Counted from the stretch's first letter, positions 8,131 to 17,272 are shown. The stretch is DNA of 64,000 nt from Pelotomaculum terephthalicicum JT (GCF_022410535.1 NZ_JAKNBL010000007.1:1-64000); one strand, 5' to 3'. Numbers and translations: made by a program. Notes: generated from the letters alone by a model not told the origin.

Positions 8131-9261
8131 TTACGATAATAGTCGTTTGGCGATCACCAACCGCTGGATTTGATTGGTACCCTCAAAAATCTGGGTGGCC
8201 TTGGCATCCCGCATCATCCGTTCAACAGGGTAGTCCCTCATATACCCGTTGCCACCCATCAGTTGGACGGCGTTGGTGGTAACGTACATGGCCACATCCG
8301 AAGCATAATACTTGGCCATCGAAGAATACATGCTCACGTCCTCCAGACCCTGGTCAACCATCTTAGCCCCGCTGTAGACCAGAAGGCGGGCGGCGTTCAC
8401 CCTGGTGGACATATCCGCCAGCATAAACCTGAGCCCCTGAAATTCTGCAATCGACCTGCCAAACTGGCTCCGCTCTTTAACATAGTTTAAGACGAATTCC
8501 AGCGCCCCTTCGGCAATTCCCAAAGCCAGCGCGCCAACAATGACCCGCATTTTATCCATTGTCCTCATGACTACCTCAAAGCCGCCGCTGCCTTCGCCCA
8601 GGATATTTCCCTTGGGGATGAGGGCATCCTCGAAAATAAGGTCAGTGGTGTTGGACCCGCGAAAACCCATTTTATCTTCTTTTTTACCGATCGAAAAGCC
8701 GGGTGTGTCCTTTTCCACCAGAAAAGTACCGATCCCCCCCTTGCGGTTCGGCGAGGTCCGGATGAAAACGATATACAGATCAGCCAGACCCCCGTTGGTA
8801 ACAAAGCACTTGGTGCCGTTAACCCGGTAATAATCCCCTTCCAGCTTGGTCGACGTCTTTATACCGGATACGTCCGATCCGGCTCCCGGTTCACTGATGG
8901 AAATACCAAATATCTTTGGCCGGCCGCTATGGGCCAGAAATTTTTGTTTCTGCTCCTCGCTGGTCGACCGTAAAAAGGCCACCGACCCAGTGATATGGCC
9001 GGTCAGTGTAACCGAGGTCGAAGCGCAAACTTTGGCCAGCTCTTCAATCACCAGGCACAAGGATACCGTATCTGCGTTAATGCCGCCGTATTCCTCCGGG
9101 AGCATCATACTCAGGTAGCCGCACTGGTCAAAAAGCTCCAGTATTTCTGTACGGAATTCCTGTTCCCGGTCCATTTCCGCCGCCAGAGGTGCAATCTTCT
9201 CCCTGGCGATTTCCCTAGTCGTCTTTTGAAACATAGACTGCTCCGGTGTCAAATTCAACAT
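8131..9261 (-). CDS. acyl-CoA dehydrogenase (flavoprotein)
   Basis: 376-residue FAD enzyme of the short/medium-chain acyl-CoA dehydrogenase family. It shows ISEPGAGSD and KCFVTNGG in the middle beta domain, the [12 protein letters not shown] helix near 265, [20 protein letters not shown] near 335 and the catalytic base Glu in [10 protein letters not shown] near 362. It would oxidise a saturated acyl-CoA or, as AcdA does in the phenyllactate pathway, work with electron-transfer flavoprotein on an enoyl-CoA. No etfAB genes lie in the window. The start at ATG 9261 has GGAGGAG 7 bases upstream. Confidence 0.93.
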   Translation of the reverse strand: MLNLTPEQSMFQKTTREIAREKIAPLAAEMDREQEFRTEILELFDQCGYLSMMLPEEYGGINADTVSLCLVIEELAKVCASTSVTLTGHITGSVAFLRSTSEEQKQKFLAHSGRPKIFGISISEPGAGSDVSGIKTSTKLEGDYYRVNGTKCFVTNGGLADLYIVFIRTSPNRKGGIGTFLVEKDTPGFSIGKKEDKMGFRGSNTTDLIFEDALIPKGNILGEGSGGFEVVMRTMDKMRVIVGALALGIAEGALEFVLNYVKERSQFGRSIAEFQGLRFMLADMSTRVNAARLLVYSGAKMVDQGLEDVSMYSSMAKYYASDVAMYVTTNAVQLMGGNGYMRDYPVERMMRDAKATQIFEGTNQIQRLVIAKRLLS

Positions 9262-9332
9262 TTAAAACTCCTCCTCCCACGTCTTTAATATTTTCCAGTT
9301 AGACAATCAGTTTGTGCACAATACGGTGCGGT

Positions 9333-10094
9333 TTATTCAAAAAAGTTGAAGTAGGAAATAGAGCCTCCATCCATGGTCAGCGCCGCGCCATTAAAGTAGT
9401 CCGCCCGATCGGATGCAAGAAATATGCACGTGTCAGCTACTTCCCTGGGGAATCCCAGCCGCCGCTGCGGGATTTTCCGGATTGCCTGCTGGAATTCCTG
9501 GCTGTCCACCAAGTGCTGGTTGAGCGCGGTGCGCACCAGGCCGGGGCAGACACAGTTGACGTTGATGCCGTGCGGCCCCAATTCCCAGGCCAAGCCGCGG
9601 GTCAGGTTAACCACCCCGGCCTTGGAGGCCCCGTAAGAAGGGTAGGTATAACCACTCAGGCCGGCAATGGAGGCTATATTAATGATTTTCCCTTTTTTTT
9701 GAACGATCATATGCGGCGCCACGTATTTTGAGCAAAGAAAGGTCCCGGTTAAATCCACCCGCAGGACCTTTTCCCAATCTTCCAGGGTGTGGTCCAAAAG
9801 CGACTTGCGCACAATAATACCCGCATTATTTACCAGGATGTCAATGTGGTCGTACTCGTCCATCACCTTATCCACCATGCCCTTCACTGATGCCTCGCTC
9901 TCCACATCGGTAACGATGCAGACAGACTGGTTGCCCTCACGGGTGATCAGGTCCACCGTTTCCCGGCCGTTTTCCTCCCGGCGGGACGCCACCACCACCA
10001 TGGCCTTTTCCCCCGCCATGGCTATGGCTATTTCCCGGCCCAAGCCCGCCCCCGCCCCCGTGATTACCGCCACTTTACCTTCCAGTAACGTCAT
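9333..10094 (-). CDS. short-chain dehydrogenase/reductase (operon copy 1)
   Basis: 253-residue classical SDR. It shows TGAGAGLG (12-19) for NAD(P) binding, NNAG near 90, Ser in IASIAGLS and Tyr/Lys in YGASK near 155-159. Typical closing segment LTMDGG. Candidate reactions are alcohol/ketone interconversion at C2 or C3 of the pathway acid or its CoA ester. It is one of three SDRs in this gene set, one of them dead. The start ATG 10094 is preceded by GGGAGGTT 6-7 bases upstream. Confidence 0.9.
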   Translation of the reverse strand: MTLLEGKVAVITGAGAGLGREIAIAMAGEKAMVVVASRREENGRETVDLITREGNQSVCIVTDVESEASVKGMVDKVMDEYDHIDILVNNAGIIVRKSLLDHTLEDWEKVLRVDLTGTFLCSKYVAPHMIVQKKGKIINIASIAGLSGYTYPSYGASKAGVVNLTRGLAWELGPHGINVNCVCPGLVRTALNQHLVDSQEFQQAIRKIPQRRLGFPREVADTCIFLASDRADYFNGAALTMDGGSISYFNFFE

Positions 10095-10165
10095 TTTAAG
10101 AACCTCCCTATAAACCTTCTTAATTTCACGGCATTACCCGGCGTTAACCAAAGTCCACCCTTGTT

Positions 10166-10963
10166 TTAGCCCTTTTCCAACATCTTCTGTTTGATCACAT
10201 CGACCAGCAGGGTGGTGCTGGAATCCGCGCCTCCATCTACCAACAGGTTTTCCGCTGTTATATAGCCTGCTTCATCGGAAGCTAAGAAAAGAATCGCATT
10301 GGCAACTTCTTCAGTGGTTCCAAATCTGTTTAAAGGTATCGAAGCTTCTCTCGCGACACGCTTCACAGGGTCCTCATACGCGCGATCAAGAACATAGGTG
10401 GCAATGGGGCCGGGACATACGGCATTAACTCTGATATTATAGGCGGCCCACTCTATAGCCATCAGCCTGGTCAGCATACTGACCCCGGCTTTACTGATAC
10501 TGTAAGCCGACAAACCGAACGATGGGCTTATTCCGCCTGTGGATGATATATTAACTATGGATCCTCTTCTTTGCTTGATCATCTGTTTCCCTACCGCCTG
10601 ACTGCTCAGAAATATACCCTTGAGATTAATACTTAATACTTTATCCCAATCTTCTTCCTTGCAATCAATTATTGGCGAGGCAATAAGAATCCCGGCGCAA
10701 TTAACCAAAATATCTATTGAGCCATAGGCTCCAATAACCTCTTCGACCATCTTGTTCACTTGATCGCTCTTTGTCACGTCAACTATAAAACTACGCCCCT
10801 CACCTCCATTTTCCCTGATTTTATTAACAATATCGTTTGATTCTGTCTCTAAAACATCAACGATATTTACGACAGCCCCTTCCCTGGCTAAGCCCAGCGT
10901 TACCGCCTCGCCTATACCCCTTGCCCCGCCTGTAACAACAGCGACTTTTCCTTTAAAGCGCAT
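10166..10963 (-). CDS. short-chain dehydrogenase/reductase (operon copy 2)
   Basis: 265-residue classical SDR with TGGARGIG (11-18), NCAG near 88, Ser in ISSTGG and the catalytic pair in YSISK near 155-159. The NCAG in place of NNAG is a mild variation seen in active members. It shares the overall design of the neighbouring SDR but is clearly divergent, so the two probably act on different intermediates or with different stereochemistry. The start ATG 10963 has GGAGGTG about 6 bases upstream. A 14-bp palindrome separates it from the permease gene. Confidence 0.9.
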   Translation of the reverse strand: MRFKGKVAVVTGGARGIGEAVTLGLAREGAVVNIVDVLETESNDIVNKIRENGGEGRSFIVDVTKSDQVNKMVEEVIGAYGSIDILVNCAGILIASPIIDCKEEDWDKVLSINLKGIFLSSQAVGKQMIKQRRGSIVNISSTGGISPSFGLSAYSISKAGVSMLTRLMAIEWAAYNIRVNAVCPGPIATYVLDRAYEDPVKRVAREASIPLNRFGTTEEVANAILFLASDEAGYITAENLLVDGGADSSTTLLVDVIKQKMLEKG

Positions 10964-11037
10964 ATGTGAACACCTCCAATTTAATATTCAGTAATTTTTA
11001 TTGCCTGAATGATCATCCGTAAATTAATTACTTCCGC

Positions 11038-11070
11038 TGTTTGGTTTGGCCTTAGCGGCCAAACCAAACA
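11038..11070. repeat. 14-bp perfect palindrome between permease and SDR genes
   Basis: TGTTTGGTTTGGCC (11038-11051), loop TTAGC, and the exact complement at 11057-11070. It lacks a T tract on either strand. It may be a processing or partial termination hairpin in the operon mRNA, or an operator. Confidence 0.7.
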
Positions 11071-11097
11071 AGCACAGATTTTACATTATGCAACACA

Positions 11098-12441
11098 TCA
11101 TGACGGCCCCAAGTCAATATCTTTTGTTTCCGGCCCCATCGCGGCGCCTATCACAGTTAAAACGCCGCCTAATACCTGAAGCACTATCTGAGTATACTCA
11201 TAAGGTACTATGCCTTTAAGAGCCAGCATATAGAACGAGTAAAACGAAGGAATTATAACTCCGAAACTGTATCCCATGCCGAACCCCGAAGACCTTATTG
11301 AGGTTTTAAACCTTTCATTGATATATGGCATTGAAAATGAGAATGACCCGCCGAACGTCACGGCAATCAATATTGATATACATACGAACAATGCAAAGGA
11401 ACCCATTGTCGTACCGTATTTCACAACAAGGTAGTATATATACGGTAAGATGGTACAAGAAAGTACTCCAGTAATGATGAACAGCTTTCTCCGGCCGATT
11501 ATTTGACTTAACGCGCCGCCGATTATATATGCAAAAAAGTCAACAACATAAACACCCATCATTACATTCGTCACCAGAAAAGCCGGCATTTTTAAAATAT
11601 TTATGAGAATACCCGGAATAGCAAACAGTATGGAATTTGCAAGGAAAAACAGGCCGTTCATCAATATAAACACCTGCAGGAAATTACGCAAACTTTCGCC
11701 ACTAAGAACTTCAACAAGCGGTATTTTAACCTTTTCCGTCTTTTCCCACGACTTTGATTCCTCAACATTTTTATAATAAAACCAAAGGTACCCTAGAGAT
11801 ATGAAAAAACCTGCAACAAACGGGATTCTCCAGCCATACTGAATGTATGGCGAGTCAAGCCCTCCGGCCGGCATATATTTAAGCATAAACGAGGTAATTA
11901 TGGAAACAAGTATATATGCAACGGGAAAGCCGGATTGAATAATTCCACCGTAAAGCCCTCTCTTGCTTTTGGGCGCGTACTCCATTGCCAGGGGCACTGC
12001 TGTCGAGTATTGTCCCCCCAAAAAAATCCCATCTATAAATCTAAACGCCAAAAGCAAGCCACCTGCCGCCAACCCCAGTGTCTGATATCCGGGAAGCACA
12101 CCTATAAGTAATGTCATTACCGCAAAACCAGCTACAGAAATTAGCGATGATTTTTTCCTCCCTATCTTATCTCCGAAATGGCCGAATATAACCGCACCAA
12201 GGGGTCTCCCCAGCAAAGTTACCGCCAAGGTTATATAAAATAAAGTATTCGTTGTGGTTACGGGCAAATCCTTAGGCAGAAAATACACCATTGCCGGAGC
12301 CAGGCAGATGACAGGCAAATAGATATCAAACATGTCAATAAAAAAGCCCAAAAAAGCTCCCTTTATGGCTGCTTTTGCTTCCGGCGGCGTTTTTTTACTT
12401 ACCGGTTTTACATTTGTTGATGTGGCTATGTCGCTATTCAT
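11098..12441 (-). CDS. MFS transporter, metabolite:H+ symporter (MHS) type
   Basis: 447-residue integral membrane protein with about 12 hydrophobic segments. The signature loop between helices 2 and 3 reads GHFGDKIGRKKS (about residues 87-98), and GRRK lies in the equivalent loop of the second half near 318. The FFIDMFDIYLP opening and YGWRIPFVAGF segment are typical of the metabolite:proton symporter subfamily (citrate, ketoglutarate, shikimate and aromatic acid carriers). It is the first gene after the sigma-54 promoter and probably brings in the substrate of the enzymes downstream. The start ATG 12441 has AAGGAGG 7 bases upstream. Confidence 0.9.
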   Translation of the reverse strand: MNSDIATSTNVKPVSKKTPPEAKAAIKGAFLGFFIDMFDIYLPVICLAPAMVYFLPKDLPVTTTNTLFYITLAVTLLGRPLGAVIFGHFGDKIGRKKSSLISVAGFAVMTLLIGVLPGYQTLGLAAGGLLLAFRFIDGIFLGGQYSTAVPLAMEYAPKSKRGLYGGIIQSGFPVAYILVSIITSFMLKYMPAGGLDSPYIQYGWRIPFVAGFFISLGYLWFYYKNVEESKSWEKTEKVKIPLVEVLSGESLRNFLQVFILMNGLFFLANSILFAIPGILINILKMPAFLVTNVMMGVYVVDFFAYIIGGALSQIIGRRKLFIITGVLSCTILPYIYYLVVKYGTTMGSFALFVCISILIAVTFGGSFSFSMPYINERFKTSIRSSGFGMGYSFGVIIPSFYSFYMLALKGIVPYEYTQIVLQVLGGVLTVIGAAMGPETKDIDLGPS

Positions 12442-12639
12442 TTATTGACCTCCTTAATATTTTCAAAAAGTTAAGAACATTGAGAATATATTGTCTATTC
12501 AGCCAGCTAAAGACCTCTCAAATATCAGGTAAATCGATAATCAAAACATCCCTCCTTTAGTTCAAGATTAGCTACTACCTCTTTCCACATGTAGTTTAAA
12601 CAAACCCCCTTCATAAATGCCCCTTAATCATGGATTATT

Positions 12640-12655
12640 TGCAATGTTTATGCCA
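12640..12655 (-). promoter_or_regulatory. sigma-54 (-24/-12) promoter of the permease/dehydratase operon
   Basis: On the minus strand the sequence reads TGGCATAAACATTGCA, matching TGGCAC-N5-TTGCA with exact spacing between the GG and GC elements. It lies about 200 bp before the permease start and faces it. An obligate sigma-54 activator gene lies directly divergent. The leader would be about 185 bases. Confidence 0.78.
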
Positions 12656-12742
12656 AAGCTATTTCCCACTTGGTTTTGTAGAAACTTTTTATCCTTATGC
12701 AGATCAAAGGTATTGAGATTGCAGAGCTTTTTTTATTAACTG

Positions 12743-12771
12743 TTGACTAAACAATTAAAAAAATTTAGAAT
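12743..12771 (+). promoter_or_regulatory. sigma-A promoter of the activator gene
   Basis: TTGACT (12743-12748) and TAGAAT (12766-12771) are separated by 17 bp and point to the activator gene, leaving a leader of about 240 bases. The rest of 12442-13017 has no gene. It holds this promoter, the sigma-54 promoter and interlocking inverted repeats at 12924-12963. Confidence 0.5.
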
Positions 12772-13017
12772 AATTATAATAAACTTTTAATTGATCAGGA
12801 AAATTATTTTGTTTTCGAAAAATATTTTTGATAAAACCGAATCAGGAATATTAACCAAATAAGTTGCAGATAAGCAATTAATTGATGGCTGATGGCCCAT
12901 ATTAATTGGATACATATATGCTGTCCGCATCGTAAGTTCTTGAGCGGATATCGTGCCAAGAACATACACTGGATGATTATGGGACACATAAATCTTAAGT
13001 GCGAGGTGAATAGCATA

Positions 13018-14406
13018 ATGCTGGCAAAAAACCTAACCGTACCAACTGCACTGTTTCTTAATCGCAACAGTACAATACATGAAGCTATACAAATTTTCCG
13101 AAAAACTAAACTCGGCGGAATTCCTATTGTTGATTCAAGCAACCATCTTATCGGGATATTCACACGGTCCAATTTATTTGACTGCTTACTAAAAGGAGTA
13201 AGTACAAAAGACACGTTAGTAGACCATTTTATAACAGACGTATTGTATTTTAAGGAAAATGAAAGATTTAATAATCTTTCTGAACTTAACCAATGGTTAC
13301 TCAAAGCAAGAATAGGTCAAACTCCTGTCGTCGATCTTGATGGTAAACCTATCGGTTTCATAACCAGCGATTATATCATTCGCTTTTTAGTGGACCATAT
13401 CAAAAGTTTTTGTCAAATAAAAAATACCCAACAAAAATCTTTTCATCAAATCAAGCAGGAAGAACTTTATGAAATAAATGGTACAAGATATACTATTGAT
13501 TCAATTATCGGCAAAAGTAAGGTAATGGAAGAACTCAAAAGGAAGGCTCTACAGGCAGCAAAAATTTCTGCAACTGTTCTTATTTCGGGGGAGTGCGGGA
13601 CAGGTAAAGAATTGTTTGCACAAGCTATTCATAATGCTAGTGATAGATGTATCAAACCATTCATTAATATTAATTGTGCGGCTATACCGGCAGAACTAGC
13701 CGAATCAGAGTTATTTGGTTATGAAGGCGGAGCCTTTACAGGCGCAAGCAAGCATGGTAAGCCGGGTAAGTTTGAACTGGCAGATAAAAGCACTATTTTT
13801 TTAGATGAAATTGGAGATATGCCCATGCAGCTTCAAAGTAAGCTGTTGCGAATTATTCAAGAAAAAGAGGTTATGCGTGTGGGAGGCTTGCGTGCTAAAA
13901 AAATTGATGTTCGAATTATTGCTGCTACAAATCAAGACCTCCAAAAACTTTATTACGATGGTAAATTCAGAAAAGACTTATATTACAGATTAAAAGTTGT
14001 TTCGTTAAATATCCCTCCGTTGCGTAATCATCTTGAGGATATCCCAACTTTAGTTAATTATTTTGTACAGACATATGGAGAAGCAAACAATAAACAAATC
14101 AAAGAAATTTCTAAAGATGCAACTAACTTTTTACAAAGTTCTAATTGGCCCGGCAATATTAGAGAATTGGCAAATGTAATAGAGAGGGCTGTATTATTCT
14201 GCAAAGATAATATTATTAGGCTGGAAGATTTGGAGAATAGTATCGTTGAAAGCGGGTTAAATATCTGTTCATTAAACAATCTTGAAAAGGAAACTATCTT
14301 ACAAGTTTTGAAAAATACACACGGAAATAAATCTAAAACTGCAAAATTATTAGGCATAAGTCGGTCGACATTATATAGAAAGTTGGAAGGTAATAACATA
14401 TACTGA
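13018..14406 (+). CDS. sigma-54-dependent transcriptional activator with two CBS domains
   Basis: 462-residue enhancer-binding protein. Residues 1-60 and 65-128 are CBS domains (IPIVDSSNHLIGIFT and TPVVDLDGKPIGFIT strands), which in other proteins bind adenosine nucleotides or SAM. The AAA+ core follows: Walker A GECGTGKE (191-198), the sigma-54-contacting GAFTGA loop (238-243), Walker B around FLDEIGD (261-267) and the R-finger region near 320-340. A Fis-type helix-turn-helix (NKSKTAKLLGISRSTLYRKL) ends the protein. The start at ATG 13018 has GAGGTG 9 bases upstream; earlier ATGs lack a site. Divergence from a sigma-54 promoter makes it the likely regulator of the permease/dehydratase set. 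Confidence 0.92.
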   Translation: MLAKNLTVPTALFLNRNSTIHEAIQIFRKTKLGGIPIVDSSNHLIGIFTRSNLFDCLLKGVSTKDTLVDHFITDVLYFKENERFNNLSELNQWLLKARIGQTPVVDLDGKPIGFITSDYIIRFLVDHIKSFCQIKNTQQKSFHQIKQEELYEINGTRYTIDSIIGKSKVMEELKRKALQAAKISATVLISGECGTGKELFAQAIHNASDRCIKPFININCAAIPAELAESELFGYEGGAFTGASKHGKPGKFELADKSTIFLDEIGDMPMQLQSKLLRIIQEKEVMRVGGLRAKKIDVRIIAATNQDLQKLYYDGKFRKDLYYRLKVVSLNIPPLRNHLEDIPTLVNYFVQTYGEANNKQIKEISKDATNFLQSSNWPGNIRELANVIERAVLFCKDNIIRLEDLENSIVESGLNICSLNNLEKETILQVLKNTHGNKSKTAKLLGISRSTLYRKLEGNNIY

Positions 14407-14517
14407 TTGTAGCGTTTGCGAATAAACTCAAAATTTTTGCGGATAGACTGCGAAATTTTCCATGAAAAGCCCGTTTACACTGGAATCGCCAAGCACGACG
14501 GCTTGAAAGTATACTTT

Positions 14518-14550
14518 AAGGGATGCCCCTTATGGGGGAATCCCTTTGTT
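14518..14550 (+). terminator. terminator of the activator gene
   Basis: AAGGGAT (14518-14524) pairs with ATCCCTT (14540-14546), with an inner CCCC/GGGG stem, followed by TTTGTTT. It ends the activator transcript 110 bases after its stop. The remainder of 14407-14632 shows no gene. Confidence 0.7.
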
Positions 14551-14632
14551 TCAAGTTATATCTAAGACTTAAATTAGGCGTTAGGTCTGAGTAGTTACAA
14601 TTTTTCTGCTCATACGCTTTATGCCTTCACTT

Positions 14633-16126
14633 TTAGGCAGTTCTTTGGATAGAAAGGTGTTTGCTCATGGCTTCCTGGAATAAATGAATATACTCAACTC
14701 CGGATCGCGCCCAGGAGAAGTCCAGTTCCATTGCGTTAATAACCAGCTTTTGCCAATCGTTTACTTGTTCCCGGTATAGTTGAAGCGCCTTGTTAAGGGC
14801 ATCCAATAACTTCACACTGGAATACTCGGTAAAACCAAAACCATTGCCTGAACCGTTTGCAGGGTTATAGTCACTCACCGTGTCAGCCAGCCCGCCGGTG
14901 AAACGCACAATAGGAATTGTCCCATACCTGAGGCTGATCAACTGTCCAAGACCGCATGGTTCGAACCGCGAGGGCATCAGAAACATGTCCGCTCCGGCAT
15001 AAATGCGCTGAGCCAGTATAGCGTTAAACCCGATATATATACCCATCTTTTCCGGATAGCGGGATTTAATTGTTTCAAACATTTTTTCATAATAAGTTTC
15101 ACCGCTGCCCAATACTACGAGCTGAATATCACCATCCATGATCTCATCGATTATTTCCGCAATTAAATCCAATCCCTTCTGATCCACCAGACGCGAGATC
15201 AATCCGATTACCGGAACATCCCTGACGGGGAGTTCCAGTTCTCTTTGCAGGGCAAACTTGTTTTCCTTTTTATTCGTTATACTGTACTGGTCGAAATTGC
15301 GGTGAATCCGCGGATCGGTCCGCGGGTTAAATTCGTGATAATTAATTCCATTGACAATGCCATACAAGTCCGCGGAACGTTTCCGCAGCAGTCCGTCCAT
15401 ACGCTCGCCAAGCTCCGGGTGCTGGATTTCCGCCGCATAAGTCCGGCTGACAGTATTAATTACATCAGCATATACAATTCCCGCTTTCATGAAACTAACC
15501 GCACCGTAAAACTCCAATCGTTCCGGGTGAAAATATTCTTCACCCAGCCCGAGGACTTGCAACACGTCCCTGGGGAAATTGCCCTGATACTGCAGATTAT
15601 GAATTGTAAAAACTGTAGCTATCCGGTTATAGAACTCGTTTTGCAGATAATGTGTTTTTAAAAACAAGGGGATCAGCCCGCTCTGCCAGTCATTACAATG
15701 AATAACATCAGGCTGCCATTCCAGCTTCGGCAGCATCTCCAGCAATGCCCTGCAGAAAAAAGCGAACCGTTCCGCTTCATCGTCAAACATATACATGCGG
15801 TCCCGGTAAAAGTAATGATAATTATCCACCATATAGACCGGTATTGTTCTGCGCTCACCTCGATAGTGCGCTTCAATGGAACTTTCCCTGATAATAGCAG
15901 TTTCATAACGGTTGTTGAAAGGAACCGGGAAATCCATTTTATAAGTATCTCCTTCGATTTGCCGGTAGCGCGGCATAGCCACCCGGACATCGTTGCCCAA
16001 GCTATCGTTGCCAACGGTCGCCAGTGCCTTTGGCAGGGAGCCGGCAACATCAGCCAGTCCGCCCGTTTTTGCAAAAGGAACCACCTCGGACGAAACAAGG
16101 AGAATTTTCAAGGGACGATCAAACAT
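14633..16126 (-). CDS. glgA: glycogen synthase
   Basis: 497-residue GT5 glycosyltransferase that extends alpha-1,4-glucan from ADP-glucose. The KTGGLADV motif (20-27) binds the sugar nucleotide diphosphate. HCNDWQSGL near 135, FTIHNLQYQG near 165, ISRLVDQKGL near 300 and the RFEPCGLGQ loop near 385 with the catalytic Glu follow. Length is normal. A small insertion (NDSLGND) sits near residue 41 where relatives have a short turn. The start at ATG 16126 has GGGAGGTG 8 bases upstream; the longer reading frame to 16246 lies inside galT. It overlaps galT by 8 bases. No glgC, glgB or glgP is nearby. Confidence 0.95.
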   Translation of the reverse strand: MFDRPLKILLVSSEVVPFAKTGGLADVAGSLPKALATVGNDSLGNDVRVAMPRYRQIEGDTYKMDFPVPFNNRYETAIIRESSIEAHYRGERRTIPVYMVDNYHYFYRDRMYMFDDEAERFAFFCRALLEMLPKLEWQPDVIHCNDWQSGLIPLFLKTHYLQNEFYNRIATVFTIHNLQYQGNFPRDVLQVLGLGEEYFHPERLEFYGAVSFMKAGIVYADVINTVSRTYAAEIQHPELGERMDGLLRKRSADLYGIVNGINYHEFNPRTDPRIHRNFDQYSITNKKENKFALQRELELPVRDVPVIGLISRLVDQKGLDLIAEIIDEIMDGDIQLVVLGSGETYYEKMFETIKSRYPEKMGIYIGFNAILAQRIYAGADMFLMPSRFEPCGLGQLISLRYGTIPIVRFTGGLADTVSDYNPANGSGNGFGFTEYSSVKLLDALNKALQLYREQVNDWQKLVINAMELDFSWARSGVEYIHLFQEAMSKHLSIQRTA

Positions 16127-17165
16127 AATGATACACCTCCCGGCTAGACCCGTCATGCAGAGGATAGAACTCTTCCGTGTCCCTGAGGGCTTGTGCGGCC
16201 ATTTCAGGTGGAGTCGGGTTAATAAAATACCCCGTTCCCAGTTCAAATCCCGCCATTATGGTAAGGCGCGGCATGATCTCCAAGTGCCAGTGATAATGCA
16301 TTTCTTCTTGGATATTCACTGGTGCGGTATGAAGAACCACATTATATGGTATGTTTCTAATCATTATGGCAATCTTGCGTAAAGTCGTCCTTAAAATACC
16401 GGCCAAGTCTCTCACCATTTCTTCGCGGATCTGCCCAAAATCATATTGGTGTTCCTTCGGTACAATCCAAGTTTCGAAAGGAAAACGGGAAGCAAAAGGA
16501 CTAAAACTCAAAAAATTGCTGCTTTCAACAACAACTCTGTACTGCTCGGCGATTTCCTGACTGACCATGTCACAATAGACACATGATCCGTGCCGGGAAG
16601 AATATTCCCTCGCTCCGTTCAATTCTTGAACGACTTCTACAGGGACCAAAGGTGTAGCAATAAGCTGGGAGTGAGTATGTTCCAGGGAGGCGCCTGCCAC
16701 CGGACCAGTATTTTTAAAGATCTGGATATACTTTAGCCTGGAGTCTTTTCTTAGATCCAGAGAGCGTTCCCGCCACGCCCAAATAACTTCTTCCACTTGT
16801 TTCTCTGTCTGGGTATCGAGACCGGGCTCATGGCTGGGAGATTCCACAATGAGTTCATGCGCGCCGATCCCGTTCATAGACATGTATATCCCCTGCTGAC
16901 TCAAAGAAGATTCCTCTTCAACCCTCAAAGCGGGAAACTTGTTGGGAACTACTCTAACCCACCAACCGGGCCTGTTGTTTTGACTGCCTGGCTCACGGTA
17001 GGCCATAATTTCTGGCGGCGTGAAATTTTCTTTCCCAACACATAGGGGACATTCATGAGTTTTTTTATTTTCCGATATATCCTTGTAGTCATTTGGCCGT
17101 TTCCCGCGCTCGGTGGAAATAATAACCCAACGGTCGACGATGGGATCTTTCCTCCATTCAGACAT
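16119..17165 (-). CDS. galT: galactose-1-phosphate uridylyltransferase family (HIT-like)
   Basis: 348-residue GalT-family nucleotidyltransferase. It has the opening RKDPIVDRWVIISTERGKRP, a zinc-type CPLC pair near residue 39, the active-site EHTHSQ near 160 whose central His forms the nucleotidyl intermediate, and a second His cluster HYHWHLEIMPRL near 295. E. coli GalT has HPHGQ; the HTHSQ version is common in clostridial and archaeal members, some of which act on other sugar phosphates, so the substrate is not certain. Coupling to glgA suggests feeding of hexose phosphate into storage glucan. The start ATG 17165 has GGGGG 7 bases upstream. Confidence 0.85.
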   Translation of the reverse strand: MSEWRKDPIVDRWVIISTERGKRPNDYKDISENKKTHECPLCVGKENFTPPEIMAYREPGSQNNRPGWWVRVVPNKFPALRVEEESSLSQQGIYMSMNGIGAHELIVESPSHEPGLDTQTEKQVEEVIWAWRERSLDLRKDSRLKYIQIFKNTGPVAGASLEHTHSQLIATPLVPVEVVQELNGAREYSSRHGSCVYCDMVSQEIAEQYRVVVESSNFLSFSPFASRFPFETWIVPKEHQYDFGQIREEMVRDLAGILRTTLRKIAIMIRNIPYNVVLHTAPVNIQEEMHYHWHLEIMPRLTIMAGFELGTGYFINPTPPEMAAQALRDTEEFYPLHDGSSREVYHYV

Positions 17166-17272
17166 TTCTCTACCCCCTGGCTTGTTCTGTGTATTTTTAC
17201 AAGATAAAATCAGTAATATTATTTATGCCACCGTAGCGGAAAACTATCAAAAAAATTAAAACAAACGCAAGA

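Noticed and set aside
16127-16246. 40-residue extension of GlgA
   Set aside because: It lies inside galT, and the strong ribosome site is directly before ATG 16126.
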